The notes: generated from the letters alone by a model not told the origin. DNA of 64,000 nucleotides from Streptococcus sp. HMSC067H01 (GCF_001814775.1 NZ_KV817781.1:153576-217575), one strand, 5' to 3'; shown: positions 1 to 9,605, counted from the first letter of the stretch. Program-made: numbers and translations.

Positions 1-330
1 CTCTTCCTCTAAACTCTTATCAATAAAGTCATAGACGTTTGCAGCAATTTTTTGCATTTCTAAGGAGCCTAAAGCACCCAAGTCATTTTCATAAATGCAA
101 TCATCAGCATTTTTCTTAATAAAGTAGGCCAAATCTCCTTCCTGTCCAATCATAAAGTAATCTGGCTCTACCTCATCAATCTGATAAGTCTCATTACGCT
201 CCTCTAGATCCTCCTTGGCATACAAACAGATACTTGTATCTCCAATTTCATAGGGGTCAATCTCTTTCCAGTCCGTTAAAAACTGGTAGTAGAGATTGGG
301 CAAGACAAATCCAAACTCATCTCTTTTCAT
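1..330 (-). CDS. SMI1/KNR4 (SUKH)-like protein, partial at window edge
   Basis: Open frame on the minus strand from an ATG at 330, running off the left edge with no stop (about 110 residues visible). It begins MKRDEFGFVLPNLYYQFLTDW, contains a P-x-Y-F-M-I-G-Q-E-G-D segment near residues 56-66 and continues with acidic residues. This LP..Y..FL and Y/F-x-x-I-G-x-D/E-G pattern is typical of SMI1/KNR4 (SUKH) proteins, many of which are immunity proteins to contact-dependent or polymorphic toxins while others are housekeeping genes of unknown role. A family assignment by eye only. The C-terminus and downstream context are outside the window, so no toxin partner can be judged. Confidence 0.6.
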   Translation of the reverse strand, partial: MKRDEFGFVLPNLYYQFLTDWKEIDPYEIGDTSICLYAKEDLEERNETYQIDEVEPDYFMIGQEGDLAYFIKKNADDCIYENDLGALGSLEMQKIAANVYDFIDKSLEEE

Positions 331-366
331 AGCTTACCTCCACATATTCACTGAGTATCAACTATA

Positions 367-1065
367 TTACTTCAAAGACCAACCACCATCAATAGTCAGG
401 ATTTGTCCCTGCATGGCACTCGCTTTTCCACTTGCTAAGAAAAGGCTAATCTCTGCTACTTCTTCTGGTTCTATCCAGCGTTTGATGGGTGTTTCACTTG
501 CTACCCAGTCTGCTAGACCTCCTGGTTCAAAGTCAGCTGCGGTCATGCCCGTCTTAACTGCACCTGGTGCGATTCCAAAGACCTGGATACCTGCTTCTGC
601 ATAGTCTAGAGCCAACTGCTTGGTAAATCCAGCCAAGGCGTGTTTAGACGAGGTATAGGCGTGACCACCTCCGCCTGCTAGATTTGAAGCAATGGAGCAC
701 ATATTGATGATAATCCCATGCTTATGTTCCAACATGTTCATCAAATAATAGCGGGTCAACTCCACTGGAGTTACGTAATTGATTTCAAAAATCTCTTGGA
801 TTTTCTGAGCAGATTGTTCTAGTAAAGGCTGGTAGCCATCTAAAACTCCAGCTGTATTGCAGAGAACATCCACCTGAGGGCACCAGTCAAAAATTGGTTC
901 TAAGTCAAGTGTTAAATCACGTTGTAAAAAGTGGAAATCACCGTCTAAGACTGGATTTTCTCCTTGATCCGCACCATAAACCTGATAACCTTTTTCTAAA
1001 AAGAGTCGAGCTTGAGCCAGACCAATCCCTGAGCTAACCCCTGTAACAAGGACACATTTAGTCAT
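367..1065 (-). CDS. Short-chain dehydrogenase/reductase (FabG-like)
   Basis: A 232-residue classical SDR. It has the Rossmann cofactor loop TGVSSGIG (residues 9-16), the NTAG motif (70-73), and the catalytic set Ser124, Tyr137 and Lys141 in YTSSK. The C-terminus ends in GGW, as in many FabG-type enzymes. It is expected to be a cytosolic NAD(P)H-dependent oxidoreductase; the substrate cannot be read from the sequence. Pneumococcal homologues are usually labelled 3-oxoacyl-ACP reductase, but the real fatty-acid fabG sits in the fab cluster, so that label is doubtful. Its start overlaps the end of the DUF2829 gene by 8 bp, which suggests translational coupling. Confidence 0.85.
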   Translation of the reverse strand: MTKCVLVTGVSSGIGLAQARLFLEKGYQVYGADQGENPVLDGDFHFLQRDLTLDLEPIFDWCPQVDVLCNTAGVLDGYQPLLEQSAQKIQEIFEINYVTPVELTRYYLMNMLEHKHGIIINMCSIASNLAGGGGHAYTSSKHALAGFTKQLALDYAEAGIQVFGIAPGAVKTGMTAADFEPGGLADWVASETPIKRWIEPEEVAEISLFLASGKASAMQGQILTIDGGWSLK

Positions 1066-1294
1066 GGACTTCCACCCAATCCGTCGCTAAGACATCACAA
1101 GGAGTTGGACTCCACATAGAAAAACCTTCTCCTTCACCAGATACGTTGATGAGGAAATAAGGTGTCACTTCAAGGGCGACGCCATTTTGCTCGATAGTAT
1201 CAAAAAGTTGGACATAGTTTTCAGCTCCACCCCAGCCAGTTCGTACATATTTTTTCTTAGCCTTTAGTCCAGGCAAAATTTCTTCAAAAGTCAT
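1058..1294 (-). CDS. DUF2829 (Tad2-like domain) small protein
   Basis: A 78-residue protein starting MTFEEILPGLKAKKKYVRTGW and ending with a W-S-P-T...D-V-L-A-T-D-W segment. The layout (an F-E-E-A/I-L..L..G/K-K..R.GW start and a D(L/V)-x-A-x-D-W end) matches the DUF2829 family, now known for Tad2, a phage protein that sequesters signalling molecules of the Thoeris defence system. This copy is chromosomal, has a good Shine-Dalgarno (AAAGGAG) and is coupled to the downstream SDR by an 8-bp overlap, so an anti-defence role should not be assumed. A nucleotide- or ligand-binding role is possible. A TATAAT with an upstream TG lies at 1330-1335, just ahead of the gene. Confidence 0.75.
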   Translation of the reverse strand: MTFEEILPGLKAKKKYVRTGWGGAENYVQLFDTIEQNGVALEVTPYFLINVSGEGEGFSMWSPTPCDVLATDWVEVHD

Positions 1295-1337
1295 GATGTT
1301 CTCCTTTGTTATCTATGAATCTTAATTTAATTATAAC

Positions 1338-1363
1338 AAAAAACCGTTTTTCAACGGCTTTTT
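1338..1363 (-). terminator. Terminator after the aldo/keto reductase gene
   Basis: Hairpin AAGCCGTT-GAAA-AACGGTT followed by a T run on the minus strand. The T run merges into the TATAAT-containing promoter of the DUF2829 gene, so terminator and next promoter are back to back. Confidence 0.7.
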
Positions 1364-1392
1364 GACTGTGATTTCTTAAAATGCATTTTTTC

Positions 1393-2319
1393 CTAAGGTA
1401 AATCATTCCCTGCTGCGAGGTAAATCTCATACCATTCTTTTCGAGTTAGGTTGACATTACTAGCTTGGCTTGCTTCTATCAAATGTTTAGGGTTAGTTGT
1501 TCCTACTACTGCCTGCATCTTAGCTGGATAGCGTAACACCCAAGCGATAGCAATAGCTGATGGGCTCACACCGTATTTTAAGGCTAATCGATTTAGGACT
1601 TGGTTTAGTTGTTGGAACTTCTCATTGCCGACAAAATTCCCTTTGAAATATCCGAACTGCAAGACTGACCAGGCCTGAATAACCATGTCGTTTAATTTGC
1701 AGTATTCAAAGACGCTACCATCACGCAAAGCTGCCTTGTCACCTTCCATATTGACATGGAAACCTGATTCAAATCCTGGCGTGAAAGCTGCGCTTAGTTG
1801 TAATTGATTGATAGATAAAGGTTGTTTGACCTCTTTCTTCAGTAATTCCATCATCATAGGATTTTGATTGGAGACACCGAAGTCTCGAACTTTACCTGAT
1901 TTGTGTAGAATATCAAAGGCTTGAGCCACTTGATCAGCTTCCATCAAGGCATCTGGGCGATGGAGAAGCAAGCTATCTAGATAATCAACCTGCAATCTTT
2001 TTAGAATCCCGTCTACTGATTCTAAAATATAATCTTTTGAAAAATCAAAATAGGTAAATTCTTCAATGCGAATGCCACATTTGGACTGGATCCACATCTT
2101 TTCTCGCAGGTCAGGACGATTGTTTAACACTTGACCCAGTAATTCTTCGCAACGACCACCACCGTAGATATCTGCCAAGTCAAAGGCATTGATTCCTACA
2201 GTTAGGGCTGTTTCAACCAACTCCTCAACCTCTTTAACCGACTTGTCACTGATTCGCATCATGCCTAGGACAATTTCTGATAGTTCTCTTTTCTCTTGAC
2301 CAAATGGAATGTATTTCAT
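1393..2319 (-). CDS. Aldo/keto reductase
   Basis: A 308-residue TIM-barrel oxidoreductase of the AKR superfamily. The catalytic tetrad is visible as Asp47 and Tyr52 (in FDLADIYG), Lys80 (IQSKCG) and His120 (LLHRPD). The C-terminal VVGTTNPKHL segment is the usual NADPH phosphate-binding region. It resembles the YdhF-type subgroup by overall sequence. Substrate unknown; these enzymes reduce aldehydes and ketones in the cytosol. It is transcribed alone, bounded by terminators on both sides (1338-1363 and 2389-2416). Confidence 0.88.
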   Translation of the reverse strand: MKYIPFGQEKRELSEIVLGMMRISDKSVKEVEELVETALTVGINAFDLADIYGGGRCEELLGQVLNNRPDLREKMWIQSKCGIRIEEFTYFDFSKDYILESVDGILKRLQVDYLDSLLLHRPDALMEADQVAQAFDILHKSGKVRDFGVSNQNPMMMELLKKEVKQPLSINQLQLSAAFTPGFESGFHVNMEGDKAALRDGSVFEYCKLNDMVIQAWSVLQFGYFKGNFVGNEKFQQLNQVLNRLALKYGVSPSAIAIAWVLRYPAKMQAVVGTTNPKHLIEASQASNVNLTRKEWYEIYLAAGNDLP

Positions 2320-2388
2320 GGCAATTTCCTCCGTTTTTCTTCATTATAAAGCAGAATGTCACTTTTATCAACTGCTATCTCACAAAAG

Positions 2389-2416
2389 AAAAGAACCAGC
2401 TCAAACTGGCTCTTTA
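2389..2416 (-). terminator. Terminator after metG
   Basis: Hairpin AAGAGCCAG / CTGGTTCTT (with G-T pairing) followed on the minus strand by TTTTCTTTT, directly after the metG stop codon. Confidence 0.7.
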
Positions 2417-2419
2417 ATC

Positions 2420-4417
2420 TTATCCAATCACACTTCCGTTTGGTACAGCTGGATCAACTGTGAGAAGGGTTAATTTGCCATCATGTTCAGCTGATAGAAT
2501 CATCCCTTGGCTGACATATTTTTTCATCATCTTACGTGGTTTGAGGTTGGCAACGATTTGTACTTTCTTGCCGACCAATTCTTGTTCGTTTGGATAGTAT
2601 TTCGCAATACCAGAAAGGATTTGACGATCTTCACCATCTCCAGCATCAAGGCGGAATTGAAGCAACTTATCAGAACCTTCCACTTTAGACACTTCTTTGA
2701 CTTCTGCGACACGTATTTCGACCTTGTCAAAGTCTTCAAACTTGATTTCATCCTTGTTGAGTTTGAGTTCAACTTCATCTGGATTCCATTCTTTTTCGAC
2801 GGCTGGTTTGTTGCCTTCCATTTGTTCCTTGATATAGGCGATTTCTTCTTCCATATCGAGGCGTGGGAAGATTGGTGTTCCTTTGGCAACAACAGTCACA
2901 TCTGCTGGGAAGTCAGCCAAGCTCAAGTTTTCAAGGCTCGCTACTTCTTCCAAGCCAAGTTGAGTCAAGACTGCACGACTGGTTTCCATCATAAATGGCT
3001 CCATCAAGTGAGCAACGACACGAAGGCTAGCTGCCAAGTGGCTCATGACACTTGCCAATTGATCACGAAGTGCTTCATCCTTAGCCAAGACCCACGGAGC
3101 TGTCTCGTCGATGTATTTGTTAGTACGAGAGATAAGAGTCCATACTGCTTCTAGGGCACGTGGGTAGTCAACTGCTTCCATGTGTGTATGGTAGTCTGCG
3201 ATTGATTGTTCTGCAACCTCAGCAAGAGCATGGTCAAACTCTGTTACACCTTCTACATAGGCAGGGACTTGCCCGCCAAAGTACTTGTTAATCATAGAAA
3301 CCGTACGGTTGAGGAGGTTTCCAAGGTCATTGGCTAATTCATAATTGATACGGCCGACATAGTCTTCAGGAGTGAAGGTTCCGTCTGAACCAACCGGAAG
3401 GCTACGCATGAGGTAGTAACGAAGTGGATCTAGTCCATAACGCTCTACCAACATTTCAGGGTATACGACATTCCCTTTTGACTTAGACATTTTGCCATCT
3501 TTCATGACGAACCAACCGTGAGCAATCAATCGATTTGGCAATTTGATATCTAACATCATAAGAAGGATTGGCCAGTAGATTGAGTGAAAACGAAGGATAT
3601 CTTTTCCAACCATGTGGAAGACTGTTCCATTCCAGAACTTGTCAAAGTTACCATGTTCATCTTGACCGTAGCCAAGAGCTGTCGCATAGTTGAGAAGGGC
3701 ATCGATCCAAACATAGACAACGTGTTTAGGATTTGATGGGACAGGTACACCCCAGGTAAAGGTTGTACGAGAAACCGCTAAGTCTTCCAAACCTGGCTCA
3801 ATGAAGTTACGTAACATTTCATTAAGACGACCATCTGGAGTGATGAAGTCAGGATGTGATTTGAAAAATTCGACCAAGCGGTCTTGGTATTTGCTGAGGC
3901 GAAGGAAGTAAGATTCTTCTGAAACCCATTCAACCTCGTGACCTGATGGTGCGATACCGCCAGTTACATTTCCAGCTTCGTCACGGAAAACTTCCGCAAG
4001 TTGACTTTCTGTAAAGAATTCCTCATCTGAAACTGAATACCAACCAGAGTATTCACCTAGGTAGATGTCATCTTGAGCAAGCAAGCGTTCAAAAACTTGA
4101 GCCACTACTTTTTCATGGTAGTCATCAGTTGTACGGATAAATTTATCGTATGAGATATCCAATAATTTCCAGAGTTCTTTAACTCCAACTGCCATGCCAT
4201 CAACATAAGCTTGAGGTGTGATGCCAGCTTCTTCTGCTTTTTGTTGAATCTTTTGACCATGCTCATCCAGACCTGTCAAATAAAAGACATCGTAGCCCAT
4301 AAGGCGTTTGTAGCGAGCTAAGACATCACAAGCGATGGTAGTGTAGGCAGAACCGATATGAAGTTTACCAGATGGATAGTAAATCGGCGTTGTAATATAA
4401 AAATTCTTTTCAGACAT
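2420..4417 (-). CDS. metG: Methionyl-tRNA synthetase
   Basis: Charges tRNA-Met with methionine. I chose the ATG at 4417 ([18 protein letters not shown]), giving 665 residues, the normal length; the longer frame has no support upstream. Class I signatures are present: HIGS (HIGH motif) near residue 21 and KMSKS near residue 298. The connective peptide has no Cys-x-x-Cys zinc knuckle ([10 protein letters not shown] where zinc-type enzymes carry cysteines), so this is the zinc-free form. Residues from about 560 form the C-terminal tRNA-binding OB fold ([14 protein letters not shown]). The gene stands alone between terminators. Confidence 0.97.
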   Translation of the reverse strand: MSEKNFYITTPIYYPSGKLHIGSAYTTIACDVLARYKRLMGYDVFYLTGLDEHGQKIQQKAEEAGITPQAYVDGMAVGVKELWKLLDISYDKFIRTTDDYHEKVVAQVFERLLAQDDIYLGEYSGWYSVSDEEFFTESQLAEVFRDEAGNVTGGIAPSGHEVEWVSEESYFLRLSKYQDRLVEFFKSHPDFITPDGRLNEMLRNFIEPGLEDLAVSRTTFTWGVPVPSNPKHVVYVWIDALLNYATALGYGQDEHGNFDKFWNGTVFHMVGKDILRFHSIYWPILLMMLDIKLPNRLIAHGWFVMKDGKMSKSKGNVVYPEMLVERYGLDPLRYYLMRSLPVGSDGTFTPEDYVGRINYELANDLGNLLNRTVSMINKYFGGQVPAYVEGVTEFDHALAEVAEQSIADYHTHMEAVDYPRALEAVWTLISRTNKYIDETAPWVLAKDEALRDQLASVMSHLAASLRVVAHLMEPFMMETSRAVLTQLGLEEVASLENLSLADFPADVTVVAKGTPIFPRLDMEEEIAYIKEQMEGNKPAVEKEWNPDEVELKLNKDEIKFEDFDKVEIRVAEVKEVSKVEGSDKLLQFRLDAGDGEDRQILSGIAKYYPNEQELVGKKVQIVANLKPRKMMKKYVSQGMILSAEHDGKLTLLTVDPAVPNGSVIG

Positions 4418-4506
4418 AATATTTCCTTTCCAGGCAAATGAAACCTGTTTTTCTAACACTTCATTATATCATATTTTGATGATTTTCGATAAGAAATCCA
4501 TACAAA

Positions 4507-4534
4507 AACAAGACAGACTGATGTCCATCTTGTT
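4507..4534 (-). terminator. Terminator after the MacB-like permease gene
   Basis: Hairpin with AACAAGA / TCTTGTT arms followed by a T run on the minus strand, just downstream of the permease stop codon. Confidence 0.65.
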
Positions 4535-4550
4535 TTTCCTGTTGATTATC

Positions 4551-5810
4551 TTATTCATAGCGAAGAGCTTCAATCGGATCTAGCTTAGAAGCTTTATTGG
4601 CTGGTAGAACTCCGAAAATCATACCTATGCCAGCTGAGACTGCTAAACTAAAGAGAGCGATTGGGATGGATACTCCAACTTCTATTCCTGCAATCAAGTT
4701 TTGAAGAAGAACGCCTGCAAGCATGGTCACTCCTGCAGCCAGCAGAAGACCGATGAATCCACCTAACATGGTCAAAATCATGGATTCAATCAAGAACTGA
4801 ACCAGAATATTAGCTCGTGTTGCTCCTAGTGCTTTTCGAAGACCAATCTCACGGGTACGCTCTGTCACCGAAACAAGCATAATGTTCATAACACCGGTAC
4901 CACCAACAAAGAGGGAAATCCCAGCAATAGCACTGATGACAGTTGTTACAAAGCCAAACATTTGTTGCACTTCTTGGAAGGCGGCAGAAGCATCTCCTAC
5001 CTGATACTCCCCTTGTTGGAGACCTGCAATCTCTGTCATCCTTCTAGCCAATTCTGGTCCTAAAGTCTGAGTTAAGGTCGTATCGTTAACACGAAAAACG
5101 ATATCAGAAATTTCGTCGGTGTTAAAATTGGCCGCAAGAGAAATATTGGTCGTGATTGGTAGTCCTCCAATCCCAAAGGTTTTTGCAGCCTTAGCTTCCT
5201 TACTAGCATAAACACCAATAACACGATAACTGATTTCATTTACTTCAACAAGCTGATTGAGTGCTTCCTGTGCAGAACCAAAAAGACTATTAGCAAGTTC
5301 TTCATCTAAAATGATAACACTAGCGAAATCCTTATAATCTTGTGCTCTAAGGCTACGACCTGCAACGATTTCATTTTCGACTGCATCCATATAGGTGATG
5401 TTTCCACCTGTCAAGCTGGCACGTTCGACCTTCTTATCCTTATAAGTCAAGGTCACATTGGTTGAGTTAGTCACATAGTAACTATCCACACCTTTGAGCT
5501 TAGCAGCTTCCTTAACCCAGGCTTCTTGTGGTTTAGGTAGTTCAACAAAAACATCTTCCTCTTTACCAGACAGGGTTAGAGCAGATTGCTTCTGGGTGAA
5601 GGATCCGTCCTTACTCTTGGTAGGCGAGAAAAAGACATGGATATCTTTCTGGGACTTGGTCATGTTTTTATTGACTTGGCGTGACAGAGAGTCTCCCAAG
5701 GCCATGATGACGACAACGGATGATACGCCGATAATGATACCAATCATGGTTAAGAAAGAACGCATCTTGTGAGCCATAATGGATGAAAAGGCAAATTTCA
5801 GATTCTGCAT
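4551..5810 (-). CDS. MacB-type ABC transporter permease
   Basis: A 419-residue membrane protein with the MacB/FtsX layout: one N-terminal membrane segment (MRSFLTMIGIIIGVSSVVVIMAL, about residues 17-39), a large extracellular MacB periplasmic-core-like domain (about 45-285), then three C-terminal membrane segments with the SVTERTREIGLRKALGA coupling motif and a closing P-I-E-A-L-R-Y-E. With the ATPase and the membrane-fusion protein upstream it forms a tripartite-like exporter. The homologous pneumococcal system (Spr0693-0695) has been linked to resistance to antimicrobial peptides and some antibiotics; the role here is inferred from that. The gene begins 1 bp after the ATPase stop. Confidence 0.92.
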   Translation of the reverse strand: MQNLKFAFSSIMAHKMRSFLTMIGIIIGVSSVVVIMALGDSLSRQVNKNMTKSQKDIHVFFSPTKSKDGSFTQKQSALTLSGKEEDVFVELPKPQEAWVKEAAKLKGVDSYYVTNSTNVTLTYKDKKVERASLTGGNITYMDAVENEIVAGRSLRAQDYKDFASVIILDEELANSLFGSAQEALNQLVEVNEISYRVIGVYASKEAKAAKTFGIGGLPITTNISLAANFNTDEISDIVFRVNDTTLTQTLGPELARRMTEIAGLQQGEYQVGDASAAFQEVQQMFGFVTTVISAIAGISLFVGGTGVMNIMLVSVTERTREIGLRKALGATRANILVQFLIESMILTMLGGFIGLLLAAGVTMLAGVLLQNLIAGIEVGVSIPIALFSLAVSAGIGMIFGVLPANKASKLDPIEALRYE

Positions 5811-5811
5811 C

Positions 5812-6513
5812 TTAGTTTTCCTCCTTTTCTACGAGACCACTATCAGATGAAATGACGCCATCACGAATGACAATCTGACGTTTGGCATAAGCAGCAATTT
5901 CAGGTTCATGCGTAACCATAATGATGGTTTTTCCTTCTTTATTTAATTCAACTAAGAGTTGCATGATCTGATTTCCAGTTTTAGTATCCAAAGCTCCAGT
6001 AGGCTCATCTGCCAAGATGATTGAAGGATTGTTGACCAATGCACGCGCTATGGCAACTCTTTGCTTCTGACCACCTGACAACTCCGAAGGTAAGTGATGG
6101 CTCCGCTCTGTCAACTCAACCTTTTCCAGATACTCTTCTGCTAATTTGCGACGCTTTGAAGCACCAACTCCTGCATAAATCAGAGGAAGTTCGACATTTT
6201 GGAGGGCATTCATTTTAGACAAGAGAAAGAATTGTTGAAAGACAAATCCGATTTCTTGATTTCGAACCTTGGCTAATTGTTTTTCACCCAGACCAGCTAC
6301 TTCTTTGCCATCTAGAAAATACTGACCACTTGTAGGAGTATCCAACATCCCAATGGTGTTCATGAGGGTTGACTTACCTGAACCGGATGGTCCCATGATA
6401 GCTACAAATTCTCCCTCTTGAACTTCTAGGTTAATGTTTTTAAGGACTTGAAGTTCTTGGTCACCATTTCGATAGCTACGGCAGATATTTTTGAGGCTAA
6501 TTAGTTGCTTCAT
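5812..6513 (-). CDS. MacB-type ABC transporter ATP-binding protein
   Basis: A 233-residue ATPase of the LolD/MacB group. Walker A GPSGSGKST (41-49), Q-loop FVFQQFFLL, signature LSGGQKQRVAIARAL, Walker B IILADEPTGALD and H-loop VTHEPE are all intact. It powers export by the adjacent permease. Its start overlaps the end of the membrane-fusion gene by 17 bp, so the three genes are one operon. Confidence 0.95.
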   Translation of the reverse strand: MKQLISLKNICRSYRNGDQELQVLKNINLEVQEGEFVAIMGPSGSGKSTLMNTIGMLDTPTSGQYFLDGKEVAGLGEKQLAKVRNQEIGFVFQQFFLLSKMNALQNVELPLIYAGVGASKRRKLAEEYLEKVELTERSHHLPSELSGGQKQRVAIARALVNNPSIILADEPTGALDTKTGNQIMQLLVELNKEGKTIIMVTHEPEIAAYAKRQIVIRDGVISSDSGLVEKEEN

Positions 6514-7684
6514 CAGTCTTCACCTCTTTCCCTTCTTCTAAGGAAGCTGTCGGATTACTGATGACTTTTGCTCCATCTGTCAAACCAGATGTGATTTCTT
6601 GGTTTTCTGCGTCCGCATTGCCCAATCCAACTTCAACTTTTTTGGCCTTTTGATTTTCATCAAGAATCCAAACATAGTTTTTGTCTTCTTCCATAACTAC
6701 ACTCGAAATTGGAACGATCAAGGCCTTGCTCTTATTCTTGACTTCAACACTAACAGTAAATCCTTGCTTCAAATCGCCAATTTCACTAGTTACATCGACC
6801 GTATATGGGTACTTAGATCCTGAGTTTGAACCAGCTAAGCTACTACTTGCTTCGCTACTGTTCTTTGGATAATTTGAAATATAGCTAATCTTACCATTCC
6901 AAGTTTTATCTGGGTAAACCTTTGAAGTAAAGGTAACTTCTTGGCCTACAGAAAGATTGGCAAGGTTGTACTCAGAAAGCTCGCCCTTGACCTGCAAATT
7001 GTCGTTACTAACGATATGCACCAAGACTTGGCTATTTCCTGTTGGAGATTTTGAAACATTGCGATTGACTTCAACAACTGTACCTTCTACAGTACTCAAA
7101 ACTGTAGCAGCATCCAACTGAGCCTGGGCTTTTTCAAGTTGTGCCACTGCGTCTGCACGAACATCACGGGCATCACTGATTTGTGAATCAATAGAAGCTG
7201 TAGCTGATGTAGAAGATTGCGCTTGGGCTTGGTCCGTAGCGCCTTCAATCCCTGCCTGAGGGAGCACAGGTGTTGCTGCAGCAGTATTTCGAGCCTCATT
7301 CAATTCATTGATATGACGGTCAGCTTTAGCAACTGCACGACTGGCAGCATCATAGGCAGCCTGAGCTTCTGTGCTACTATACTTGACGAGAGCCTGTCCT
7401 TCGCTGACCTTGTCACCAACTGAAACTAGAACCTCATCCAAATCTCCCTTGCTACCATCAAAATAAACATATTGTTCTTTTTGAGCAGTTATACTACCCG
7501 ATAGAAGAACCGATGAAGCAACCGTTCCCTCTTTTGCTACAGCGATTTTAGCAGATTCGTCAATTGCTGCACTTTGGTTTGGTTGTCTAAATAGGAGAAT
7601 AGCTCCAGCACCAATTACGAGGGCTGTTGCAACCCCAATAGCAGTATATAAAGGCCATTTCTTGGCTGTTTTCTTTCTTTTCAT
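6497..7684 (-). CDS. MacA-like membrane-fusion (HlyD family) protein
   Basis: Adaptor subunit of the exporter. Start taken at the ATG at 7684 (MKRKKTAKKWPLYT), preceded by AAGGAG; the longer frame runs across the promoter. About 395 residues: a basic N-terminus, one signal-anchor segment (about 14-33), a biotinyl-lipoyl-like hairpin half (EQYVYFDGSKGDLDEVLVSVGDKVSEGQ), an Ala-rich coiled-coil region (about 110-190), then the second lipoyl half and beta-barrel domains. In Gram-positives this protein sits on the outer face of the membrane and joins the permease to the wall side. First gene of the operon. Confidence 0.92.
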   Translation of the reverse strand: MKRKKTAKKWPLYTAIGVATALVIGAGAILLFRQPNQSAAIDESAKIAVAKEGTVASSVLLSGSITAQKEQYVYFDGSKGDLDEVLVSVGDKVSEGQALVKYSSTEAQAAYDAASRAVAKADRHINELNEARNTAAATPVLPQAGIEGATDQAQAQSSTSATASIDSQISDARDVRADAVAQLEKAQAQLDAATVLSTVEGTVVEVNRNVSKSPTGNSQVLVHIVSNDNLQVKGELSEYNLANLSVGQEVTFTSKVYPDKTWNGKISYISNYPKNSSEASSSLAGSNSGSKYPYTVDVTSEIGDLKQGFTVSVEVKNKSKALIVPISSVVMEEDKNYVWILDENQKAKKVEVGLGNADAENQEITSGLTDGAKVISNPTASLEEGKEVKTDEATN

Positions 7685-7715
7685 AAGAACTCCTTCTTTA
7701 CAAATATATATTAAG

Positions 7716-7744
7716 ATTATAGCACAAGTCCCAAAAATGGACAA
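7716..7744 (-). promoter_or_regulatory. Promoter of the MacAB-like operon
   Basis: On the minus strand: TTGTCC (7739-7744), 17-bp spacer, TATAAT (7716-7721) with a TG extension (TGCTATAAT). Lies about 30 bp ahead of the chosen start. Confidence 0.7.
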
Positions 7745-7923
7745 TTTATTTCTAACAATCCAAATTTATTTGTAAGATCCTTTTATTGTTGTATTAGTTA
7801 TACAATACACTTTCTTTTTTATTTTTGCAAGCATTTTCTTAAAATTTTTAAGCGTAGCAGATTTTTGCATTGACTCCCAAAAAAAGATAGAATATGACTA
7901 GAAAACAAGTAAAGGAGCTTTCT

Positions 7924-9270
7924 ATGAGAGAATATGATATTATCGCCATTGGAGGAGGTAGCGGGGGAATTGCTACCATGAATCGTGCTGGTGAACACGG
8001 GGCAAAAGCTGCAGTCATTGAGGAAAAGAAATTAGGTGGAACTTGTGTAAATTTGGGCTGTGTTCCCAAGAAAATCATGTGGTACGGTGCTCAAATCGCA
8101 GAGAGTATCCACAAATATGGACCTGACTATGGTTTTACAAGTACTGGGAATCAATTTGATTACGCAACGCTTCGTAAGAATCGTGAAGCCTATATTGACC
8201 GTGCTCGTTCTTCTTATGGTGGAAGCTTTAAGCGTAACGGAGTTGATTTGATTGAAGGACGTGCCGAGTTTGTTGATGCTCATACAGTCAGTGTCAATGG
8301 TGAGTTGATCCGTGCTAAGCACATCGTGATTGCAACTGGGGCCCATCCTCATATCCCTGCCATTCCTGGTGCTGAACTAGGTGGTAGTTCTGATGATGTC
8401 TTTGCCTGGGAAGAATTGCCTGAATCTGTAGCCATTTTAGGTGCTGGTTACATTGCTGTCGAATTAGCTGGCGTGCTCCATACCCTTGGTGTACAGACTG
8501 ATTTATTCGTCCGTCGTGAGCGTCCACTTCGTGGATTTGATAGCTATATTGTTGAGAGCTTGGTTCAAGAAATGGAAAATACTGGATTAAACCTCCACAC
8601 CCATAAGGTTCCAGCAAAACTTGAAAAAACCGAAGAAGGTATTAGGATTCATTTTGAAGATGGTAGCAGCCACACTGCCAGTCAGGTTATCTGGGCAACT
8701 GGTCGCCGTCCAAACGTTGAAGGACTTCAACTTGAAAAAGCTGGTGTTACCCTCAATGAACGTGGCTTTATCCAGGTTGATGAATATCAAAACACTATCG
8801 TTGATGGTATCTACGCTCTTGGAGATGTCACAGGTGAGAAAGAACTTACTCCTGTCGCAATCAAGGCTGGTCGTACCCTATCCGAAAGACTTTTCAACGG
8901 TAAAACCAATGCTAAAATGGACTACACTACTATTCCAACTGTTGTCTTCTCTCACCCAGCAATCGGAACTGTCGGTCTAACTGAGGAAGAAGCTATCAAA
9001 GAGTATGGACAAGAAAACATTAAAGTTTATACTTCAAAATTTGCTTCTATGTATTCAGCAGTAACTAGCCACCGTCAAGAAGCTCGCTTCAAGCTAGTTA
9101 CAGCTGGTGAGAACGAAAAGGTAGTTGGCCTTCATGGTATCGGCTACGGTGTTGATGAAATGATTCAAGGTTTTGCTGTAGCAATCAAGATGGGAGCTAC
9201 TAAAGCTGACTTTGATGCAACGGTCGCTATCCATCCTACAGGTTCAGAAGAATTTGTGACCATGCGTTAA
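7924..9270 (+). CDS. gor: Glutathione-disulfide reductase
   Basis: NADPH-dependent flavoenzyme that keeps glutathione reduced; streptococci import glutathione and use Gor for oxidative-stress defence. Start at the ATG at 7924 ([15 protein letters not shown]) after AAGGAG, giving 448 residues, the usual length. FAD-binding GGGSGG at 9-14, redox-active disulfide [12 protein letters not shown] (Cys about 41 and 46), NADPH-binding [11 protein letters not shown] near residue 175, the arginine pair in RRERPL, a second FAD motif YALGDVTG, and the C-terminal HPTGSEE with the catalytic His. Transcribed alone from a promoter around 7867-7895. Confidence 0.95.
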   Translation: MREYDIIAIGGGSGGIATMNRAGEHGAKAAVIEEKKLGGTCVNLGCVPKKIMWYGAQIAESIHKYGPDYGFTSTGNQFDYATLRKNREAYIDRARSSYGGSFKRNGVDLIEGRAEFVDAHTVSVNGELIRAKHIVIATGAHPHIPAIPGAELGGSSDDVFAWEELPESVAILGAGYIAVELAGVLHTLGVQTDLFVRRERPLRGFDSYIVESLVQEMENTGLNLHTHKVPAKLEKTEEGIRIHFEDGSSHTASQVIWATGRRPNVEGLQLEKAGVTLNERGFIQVDEYQNTIVDGIYALGDVTGEKELTPVAIKAGRTLSERLFNGKTNAKMDYTTIPTVVFSHPAIGTVGLTEEEAIKEYGQENIKVYTSKFASMYSAVTSHRQEARFKLVTAGENEKVVGLHGIGYGVDEMIQGFAVAIKMGATKADFDATVAIHPTGSEEFVTMR

Positions 9271-9298
9271 TACAAAAAGAGACCATCTTGGTCACTCA

Positions 9299-9348
9299 GA
9301 TTGAAGAAAAAGCCTATTTAGGACCATTTTCTTCAATCTTTTTCTTTT
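9299..9348 (+). terminator. Terminator after gor
   Basis: 12-bp stem GATTGAAGAAAA / TTTTCTTCAATC (9299-9310 with 9327-9338) followed by TTTTTCTTTT. Confidence 0.85.
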
Positions 9349-9544
9349 ATTAGAGCAAATTATAAAACACTTAAAAATAGCATGCCATCAGGATTTCTAA
9401 GAATTTTCACTATATGGTAGCCAAGCTCCATAAGGCTACTCTTTTTATTACTGATAAGATTTATCAGTGTTTTAAAAAAATCCAAGCCGACTTTTTTGTC
9501 TAAATCGGCCGTTACAAATTTGTAACCTTTATTCACAAAATAGG
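9349..9544. other. AT-rich intergenic stretch without a supported gene
   Basis: Between the gor terminator and the bioY promoter. A 63-codon minus-strand frame (9360-9551) lacks a convincing Shine-Dalgarno and would start inside the bioY promoter. A short inverted repeat GTTACAAATTTGTAAC lies near 9513-9528. I see nothing else in it. Confidence 0.5.
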
Positions 9545-9605
9545 TTGACAATCATCTTCCTTGCAGTATAATAGTTACTATAAATTAAAAAAGAGGTTAA
9601 CTATT
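9545..9605 (+). promoter_or_regulatory. bioY promoter with candidate BirA operator
   Basis: TTGACA (9545-9550), 16-bp spacer, TATAAT (9567-9572). Overlapping the -10 is AATAGTTAC (9570-9578), then 16 bp, then GGTTAACTATT (9595-9605), which ends at the base before the ATG. The two half-sites are inverted copies of AATAGTTAACC with one base missing on the left. This is the half-site plus 14-16 bp spacer architecture of BirA (biotin repressor) operators. Biotin-dependent repression is inferred. Confidence 0.65.

Noticed and set aside
367..1294. Thoeris-type or anti-defence island around the DUF2829 gene
   Set aside because: No ThsA/ThsB, TIR or phage genes nearby; neighbours are housekeeping enzymes.
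2507..3154. 215-codon ORF antisense to metG
   Set aside because: Shadow of the conserved metG frame; composition rich in Phe, Leu and His as expected for an antisense frame.
9360..9551. 63-codon minus-strand ORF between gor and bioY
   Set aside because: No ribosome site, start inside the bioY promoter, no recognisable family; AT-rich intergenic sequence.
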